DNA from: Hyperoodon ampullatus
Lineage: Eukaryota > Chordata > Mammalia > Artiodactyla > Ziphiidae
Length of the DNA stretch: 64,000 bases
NCBI GenBank assembly: GCA_949752795.1
Contig: OX457074.1
Coordinates: forward strand, 28,691,980 to 28,755,979
Reading direction: 5' to 3'
Below, in pieces: positions 58,350-64,000 of this stretch. The notes under the pieces were generated by a model. It was not told the origin of the DNA, did no database searches, and saw nothing but the letters and a program-made list of their open reading frames with translations. The position numbers and the translations under genes were made by a program. Position 1 is the stretch's first letter, and every line of letters begins with the position of its first letter.

Positions 58350-60028
58350 ATTCATTGGCATGTATACATAATTCTTATCTTTTTCCCCTGTATTTTTATA
58401 AATACAGAAAAGTGAATAACATCTTAAAATAAAATGAAGGAAAGGCCTAATGTATCTGAGTTTTTCTCAGTAGCACGAAGGGAGATGTTTGCCAGCAAGA
58501 ACTGTGGCAAGGTTATCCCAGATGTCAACTGTCTCTACTACCAGGGGCTCAGAGCCCTTCTGAAGCTTCCTAATTGTCCAGGACAGCTCCATTATGACTC
58601 ACCGTACAGGGCCTAGCCTCTCATGCGACACTCAACATTTAAAAATTAGTCTTCATTTCTCCTTCCCAGCAGGCAGCTTCAGTTGGAGAAAGTAATTTCA
58701 TTTTCTTATGTACTCATTCATTCACTCAGTCAACAGACCATCACTCCTCTATTATATGCCAAGATCTATGCTTGCTTCTGGTAACAAGGAAAGAATAATA
58801 TATGGTTCCTTCAAGCACTTAAGGAGCTCATAAACTAGTGACAGAGGAAAATGCACAAACCAATCCATAAAGAATTAACAATGCTTTGACTTTATTTGTA
58901 TTATTTGAATTTTTATGACTATATTTATATACTACACCCTGTTCAAAGTGGAAATAGATATTTAAGAAAGAACTAGTGATGTAAAAAATCCACAGTAATA
59001 TGTAAGTTATTTAGAGAGTTAAGACTGGAAATATTTGCACTCTCAAAGAAGCTTGTTAATGCAGATGAACCCCTAATTCTTTTGGTTGCTTTATTTACAT
59101 TTATACAGGTATAGGTATTCCCTCTTCTAACAGGGGTTAGTAACTTGGGGAGGGGGTGCTACAGATTAAGGTCCTGATTCAGTGGCAGTTCCATCTTACC
59201 TCCTCCTTCAGGTCATATTTTCAAGCAGGAGCTACAGGATGAGACGAGTAAAACAGTTCACTTCCTTTGCTTACCCCCAGCCCCATAATAGGCTTCTGCT
59301 GGGCTTCCTTGGTTGTTTTCATCATCACTTTCACCACCAGAGGTCAGGGAAACTTTCGGTTAATCAGGGGCCCTGGAAATGATGCAGAAAAGTACTGACT
59401 TAAAAATAATAAATAACATTTATTTAGGGCTGACTGTGAGCTCATTGCTTAAAATGTCCTACTTAATCTTCACAACCACTCTATGAAATTGGTGTTGATA
59501 AATCTCAGGTATATCCAAAACAAGTCTCTATGTAGGATTGTGATATTTTTAGGACTTTTATGTCTTTAGGTTCATCTTGGCACCAGACATAAGGCAGTTC
59601 AACATAATACGCTGGCCCTAAACAGCTCCAGATGCCAAGAATTGGCAAATCACTACTTTGGTTTCAATGGGTGGTCAAAAAGGATCATCAATGTAAACTC
59701 TGTAGATTTTCTTTGACTAACCAGGCTCCTTTCAACATTGAACTCCTAGACTTTAGAGAGAAGAATAGAACAGGGCTATGAGGAGGAGATGTGAGAGCCT
59801 TCCACATGGAAGTATGTGAGCATTGGCCTGCCACCTAGAATTAGTGATAATCTCAATGACTTGGATGGCGGTGTCCATAATTTTCTCCAGTATTTGTATG
59901 GTATATAATAAAAAATAGTTGTCCATATCTAGTCATTCATTTGCAAGTCTCAACTTGATTTTGAAGCTATTGCATACCTAAACTATTACCTGGGATTGCT
60001 GGAGTTTCGTTTTTATTTCTAACAACAG
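58350..60028. other. Intronic or intergenic, with L2 and MIR remnants
   Basis: 58695-58870 ('cattcattcactcagtcaac', 'cacttaaggagctcataaac') is a reversed L2 3' end. 59395-59500 ('taacatttatttagggctga', 'cttcacaaccactctatgaa') is a reversed MIR. A purine/AT-rich remainder shows no exon. Confidence 0.55.
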
Positions 60029-60203
60029 GATATTTTGAAGTCTAGCGTTTAATTCATAATCCTAACAGCTTCAGGATCTTTCTAACCTTGAAGAAAGGGA
60101 AAATGAATATATTGTGACACCAATTCAGAAGCAAAGCCTGAAGTTCTTCTGTGCTTTCGAGCTGGTGTTGCCCTCCCATGAGTGCAGGAGTCCCGGAGTT
60201 GTC
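60029..60203 (+). other. Candidate 5' UTR part of a host exon
   Basis: A good acceptor, 'tttcgtttttatttctaacaacag', ends at 60028, and the sequence from 60029 leads to the ATG at 60204. A five-codon upstream reading frame (ATG 60103 to TGA 60117) and an overlapping out-of-frame ATG at 60178 in weak context lie in it. If the exon is real, these could lower translation. The true 5' exon would be further upstream. Confidence 0.4.
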
Positions 60204-60249
60204 ATGGCTGAGGAACCTTTGGATAAGTTGGAGGAAGGTCTGTTTTCCA
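60204..60249 (+). CDS. Candidate host gene, first coding exon
   Basis: ATG in strong Kozak context (G at -3, G at +4: 'gttgtcatggc') encodes MAEEPLDKLEEGLFS plus one base. The donor is 'ttttcca/gtatgt' at 60250. An alternative donor 'gaag/gtctgt' at 60238 is weaker and keeps the same phase. Phase 1 matches the next two segments, which is the main reason to believe it. I do not recognise the protein. The acidic N-terminus suggests a soluble protein, with no signal peptide or membrane segment. The frame is also open upstream to a TAA at about 60066, so the start codon is inferred from context. Confidence 0.5.
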
Positions 60250-60486
60250 GTATGTTTGTGTGTGGGGAGGTGAGGGAGTGGGATTTCTCTTTTTTCCTTT
60301 CTTTCTGAAACTCACCTTTTCAGATACATCATCACTTTTCTAAGCCACTAAAGCCCTGGGCAGATTTTTTCTGCCTGACAATATAGGTATTTATCTTAGG
60401 CAATACCTGACAGCACCTTAAACTTTAGAATTTTAGAACTGACCGCCTGCCAAGAAGCTTAGGAGGAGGGAAAATTAGTTAGTTTT

Positions 60487-60502
60487 TGTTGTTGTTGTTG
60501 TT
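60487..60502. repeat. (TTG)n short repeat
   Basis: 'gttgttgttgttgtt' trinucleotide run in the first candidate intron. A second such run lies at about 61639-61663. Confidence 0.85.
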
Positions 60503-61195
60503 AATAATTTGTTATGTGCTAAAATATTCCTTCAAATACAGATGTCTTCTGGCCTTCAGTTATCCCAACAAAATCATTGTCTAAAGATTGAAATAAACTC
60601 TTGTGTCAACATTCAGTCCTTTGCCTCCTATAGTAGGGCCTGAGCAGAAAAAGTTAATGTAGATCCCTAGAAAGGGGATTCCGATTGGTACTGAGTATTT
60701 TCCTAGAATCCATGGCACTTGGGCTTAGGGTTTTAACTCAGAGGCAGAGCTGTTAGCGAATGGAGTGGAGGAGGCTCCACCATCCACCTGAGTGGGTGAT
60801 GGTTGAGGAGAGGCCAGATCATCTGCACTACCACCAAATCTATCTCACTGTATGAATCCAGCCCTTTACGCACAGGAGAGCAGGGTCTGTAGCAGTGCAG
60901 CCTCAGCTTGTCCATTTGAAATCTGTGAGTAGTATGAGATTTGTGCCACGTACTTGGTTTGCATTTCCCATCGAGTATTTTAGGAACTTCCAGAATAGAT
61001 CTGAGCAGTAAAAATGTGCCATGCCAAGGTATACCTACAAAAGAGACATTCACCCGTACCCCAGTGTTGTGCCTGCCCTTAGTCACTAAGATAATGATCT
61101 AAGAATCACAGATGCATTTTTAGTTTTACACACATAACCTAGAAATCAGTTATTCAGACAGGCATTTTAAATTCATCTGTTTTGGTTGGATTTAG

Positions 61196-61294
61196 GGTCA
61201 TTATCATTCCCTATGGAAAGGAAGGTAACCCAGAAGCTTGCTCTTCAGAAGGCTATGACAGATGCATTCCAGAAACTGCTGATTGTGGCTTTAG
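61196..61294 (+). CDS. Candidate host gene, second coding exon
   Basis: 99 bp bounded by acceptor 'ttggttggatttag' and the strong donor 'tttag/gtaaga'. In phase 1 it reads through 'SLSFPMERKVTQKLALQKAM' and ends 'FQKLLIVAL', an amphipathic, helix-prone segment. The length is a multiple of three, so skipping it would keep the frame. A second frame is also open across the exon but runs into a stop at once in the next segment, which supports the phase chosen. An in-frame ATG at 61213 could be an alternative start, in poorer context. No domain recognised. Confidence 0.6.
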
Positions 61295-61574
61295 GTAAGA
61301 CCTTTTTGATTATCCTTGAAGTACGTCAGTTTCAGTGAGCAAATAATGTTACTTGAAAAGTTAATTGGATGAAAATAATGGTTATCTAAAACATTACATA
61401 TTCTTTCATTCACCAGATGCTTTCACAGCAGCAGTCTTAAATTTGTTCTTTGTGGGATTTATGAGAAAAATGACAGCAAATATTATTGTCCCCAGTGTTT
61501 AGATGTAGAGTGACTTGCCACAGTACATACAGGAAGTGTTTGATCCAGTTCTTCCCCAATTGCTTGCTTATCTT

Positions 61575-61870
61575 ACAGAATAGTGTACTGATTATAAGCC
61601 TTGGACACCTGTGTTTGAGCCCTAACTTTGTCTCTTAGATTTTGTTGTTGTTGTTGTTGTTGCAATTTTAGGTTTTTCTAGCCAGAGACATTTGAAGGTA
61701 TTTAATATGTCTAAGCTGCAATTTCTTTATCTGCAAATAGGATTAGTAATACAGCTTATCACCTAATGGAGGATATTGTAAGAGTAAATGAGATGATGAA
61801 TATAGAAAGCTTAGAACTATGCCTGAAACATAGTAAGCAGAGAAAATATATTGACTATGATTATTATCGT
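61575..61870 (+). mobile_element. MIR SINE, plus strand, with internal (TTG)n
   Basis: 'agtgtactgattataagcct', 'ctgtgtttgagccctaactt', a (TTG)n insertion, 'aagctgcaatttctttatct' and 'gcctgaaacatagtaagcag' follow the MIR order. It lies in the second candidate intron. Confidence 0.75.
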
Positions 61871-62944
61871 TTTTTTCTTGTTGAAGAGTTTATTAGATTA
61901 TGTTTTTGAAATCAGTTTAATTTCAGTTTTCATTTCTGATATATTGGGTGAATATGATTCTTATATAATAATTGGCTACGTTTTTGTGAGCCTTGAAAGT
62001 GGTCATGCTACTGAATAGCGTTGATTGTGTTCCCTATCGAGTTATACAGCGGTGAGAATGTCACAGGCTGTGCCCAAAGGAAACTTTATGATCAGTAGAT
62101 TCCCGGAACAGAATTGCTCCCCTGCTTCACAGCCCTTCAGGCTTAGAGAAAATCCGAGCTAAGTTGTCAGAGACCTTATTTGCTTGTAAGAGTTGACCCT
62201 GGATTGGTCTTGGCCTTCCAGCCTGGGCAGTCCTTCCAGTGAAGTTTGACTTCCCTGGTCATCAGGCAGAATCTCCATCAGCTGTCAACTCTGGGTAACA
62301 ACCTTTAAGAACCAAACTAAATGTCTGGGTTGTTTGTCCCTAATATGCCAAGGTATTCCTTATATGTACTCCAAACTCCTTAGACCAAAAAGCCTGGTGG
62401 CTCTAGCTTGCCTTGAGGAAAGCTGTATTGTCCAAAAGGTACATGGGCCAGTCTCTGCCAGTAGAGTGTTCAAATGCTGTCTCTCTCTGTCTCTGTCTCC
62501 AAAGCTTTGTTCATTGTATCTGGTAGAATTTTGGTCCCAAGGAGTAGGCACTTGCCTTGCTTCTAATATGAAGTATCTATTATAGTCCAGTGGTATCTCT
62601 CCAGGTTTGAACTCATTTTGACGCCCACCTAATGCCTTCCTATTTCATTGTATTGTGATTGAACATTTTTGTTTCCACAGCTTTTAATTTCTATGTCATT
62701 ATTCCTTAGTTCTTATTTCTAAGATCATAAAGGTTTTTGAACCAAAGTTGATACTTCTTATCTATTTTTTCACAAATAATTATGATAAAAACTGGAGTAT
62801 CAGATGAGGGAACTTCTAGGAAAATGCTCTTATTTTCTGCTTTTAGAAATCAAAAGAATGTCTAATTATTGGGTGCTACCATTGTATACAGGAAGTTTTA
62901 GAACAAGAAAACTTCTGAATTGATCCTTGTTAACTTTATTTCAG

Positions 62945-63030
62945 ATATTGGTAAAACAGCCGTGGCATATAGACTCTGTGAAGAGGTCACAGATGCTAGA
63001 ACCAAAGAGGAACTACAGGATTTAATTCAA
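62945..63030 (+). CDS. Candidate host gene, third coding exon
   Basis: 86 bp after the strong acceptor 'ttaactttatttcag', with donor 'attcaa/gtatgt' at 63031. In the phase carried from the previous segment it encodes 'DIGKTAVAYRLCEEV' and ends 'TKEELQDLIQ'. The other two frames contain stops, so only one frame is possible and it is the one predicted. The three segments together give 231 coding bases, 77 residues, ending at phase 0. It looks like a helical, charged cytosolic or nuclear protein. I cannot assign a family, and the rest of the gene lies to the right of the window. Confidence 0.6.
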
Positions 63031-63926
63031 GTATGTGGAGATACAAACTCAAGGGGTACACAGCCAGTGTAGCCATAATTCAAAACAAGCAGCAGGATTT
63101 GGAAGACTTTGGCATGTCTACTCAGCTCTGTCTTCCTTAGGAAAATGTGAAACTCTGAAACTGCTTTTGAGGCAGGGAATTTCTAGGACTTTTCCAAGTC
63201 CCGAGCCTTGTCTCTGGCCCGTTATTTGAAGTTTGGAGAGCAGGATTGAGGGCCATCAGTGTACGTCTACAGTTGTGGACACAGGAGAAGACACAGGCCC
63301 TTTAGAACTCCCCTCAAATAGAATTGCAGGGATTTGGGAACAAAGTAACTATGGCCTTAAGCGTGATTATGCTACAGTGTTTTAAAACTATTCATGCCTT
63401 TCAAGTAAGGTACATTACCCAGATCTCAGCATCTCATATATATCTTGTGTTAAATATTTTGCCGAAGAACCTTTCTGTAAACCAATTATATGGATGCCTC
63501 GAATTAGGGATTAAGTTGTCAACGTAATTTCTAAAAGAAAACATTAATGTATTCTATATAGGATTTTTATTAAAAAGGAGCCAAAAATGTGTTTCATGTC
63601 ATTGAGAGCTTATTTTGGGGCTAGTTTTCTGATTATTTAACTCACCCCAACGTTGCAAAGTTTGTTTTGAAGGGAAGAAAGTAGAGAAAGAAAAGGTGGT
63701 TATGTTCTGAAAAATGTAAAAATTTTGAAGGTTTTTCCTGTACAAAATAATTATTTTAATTCAATTGAAATCAGTCAAGGAAACTTCAAACGTATCCATG
63801 TTTAATCCATTAAGAAGTCCAGCTTCCTGTGAAATGTGAGAAGAAAGGACTCCGTATTGATAGTAAAGATTTCGGAAAACTGATTATAACAACAGATCCA
63901 TTCCTACATGAGGCCAATCTTGGAAT
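63031..63926. other. Candidate intron, possible further exon near its end
   Basis: No repeat recognised in most of it. At about 63831 the acceptor-like 'aagaagtccag' is followed by a frame open in phase 0 ('LPVKCEKKGLRIDS...'), the phase expected after the third candidate exon. It lacks a good polypyrimidine tract and the open frame runs into L2 sequence, so I do not call it an exon. Confidence 0.4.
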
Positions 63927-64000
63927 CAGTTCCATTGAGAAACCATTATGTGCTAGGCACTGGAAATAAGATGAAGCTCCTTCTCTCTTGGAGTTTAGGT
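63927..64000 (-). mobile_element. L2 LINE remnant, minus strand, cut by the window edge
   Basis: 'ttatgtgctaggcactggaa', 'taagatgaagctccttctct' and 'cttggagtttaggt' match the reversed L2 3' end. The copy continues outside the window. Confidence 0.65.

Overview
The window is mammalian nuclear DNA, most likely from a cetacean. The diagnostic signal is many copies of one tRNA-derived SINE (CHR type). The copies have a short head shared with other cetartiodactyl SINEs, a body rich in CpG and an A-rich tail, and several have nearly perfect target-site duplications. I see no BovB LINE, which argues against a ruminant. There are no operons, CRISPR arrays, RNA genes or bacterial features. The species call is inference from repeat families recalled from general knowledge; no search was run.

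Layout. 0-28 kb is intergenic or intronic DNA filled with layered repeats: L1 fragments (plus strand at 1.8-2.3, 6.9-8.5 and 15.1-15.6 kb; minus strand at 16.0-19.2 and 21.3-25.3 kb), CHR SINEs inserted into them, a hAT-like DNA transposon near the left edge, and old L2 fragments at 26-28 kb. A strong CpG island with GC boxes lies at about 28.5-30.3 kb and ends abruptly against an AT-rich tandem repeat. 30.5-38 kb is AT-rich, with old L2 and MIR pieces.

38.0-45.3 kb is the centrepiece: a full-length, plus-strand, 7.3-kb L1 retrotransposon with a 12-bp perfect target-site duplication. It has a complete 5' UTR starting with a YY1-like site, an intact 297-codon ORF1, and an ORF2 whose only visible lesion is one frameshift in the endonuclease domain. 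It sits inside an older, antisense L1 3' end that resumes on its right side.

46-60 kb returns to SINEs, L1, MIR, MER5-type and unnamed old repeats. From 60.0 kb to the right edge there is evidence for the 5' part of an ordinary spliced host gene on the plus strand. Three short open segments are flanked by splice signals and share one compatible reading phase. They encode 77 residues starting MAEEPLDKLEEG, and I do not recognise the protein. The CpG island 30 kb upstream is a plausible promoter for it, but that link is unproven.

I found no undescribed system that I can defend. The items most worth a second look are the single-lesion L1 with its tandem 5' UTR monomers, the unidentified host gene start, the CpG island, and a SINE insertion that looks like a 3' transduction.
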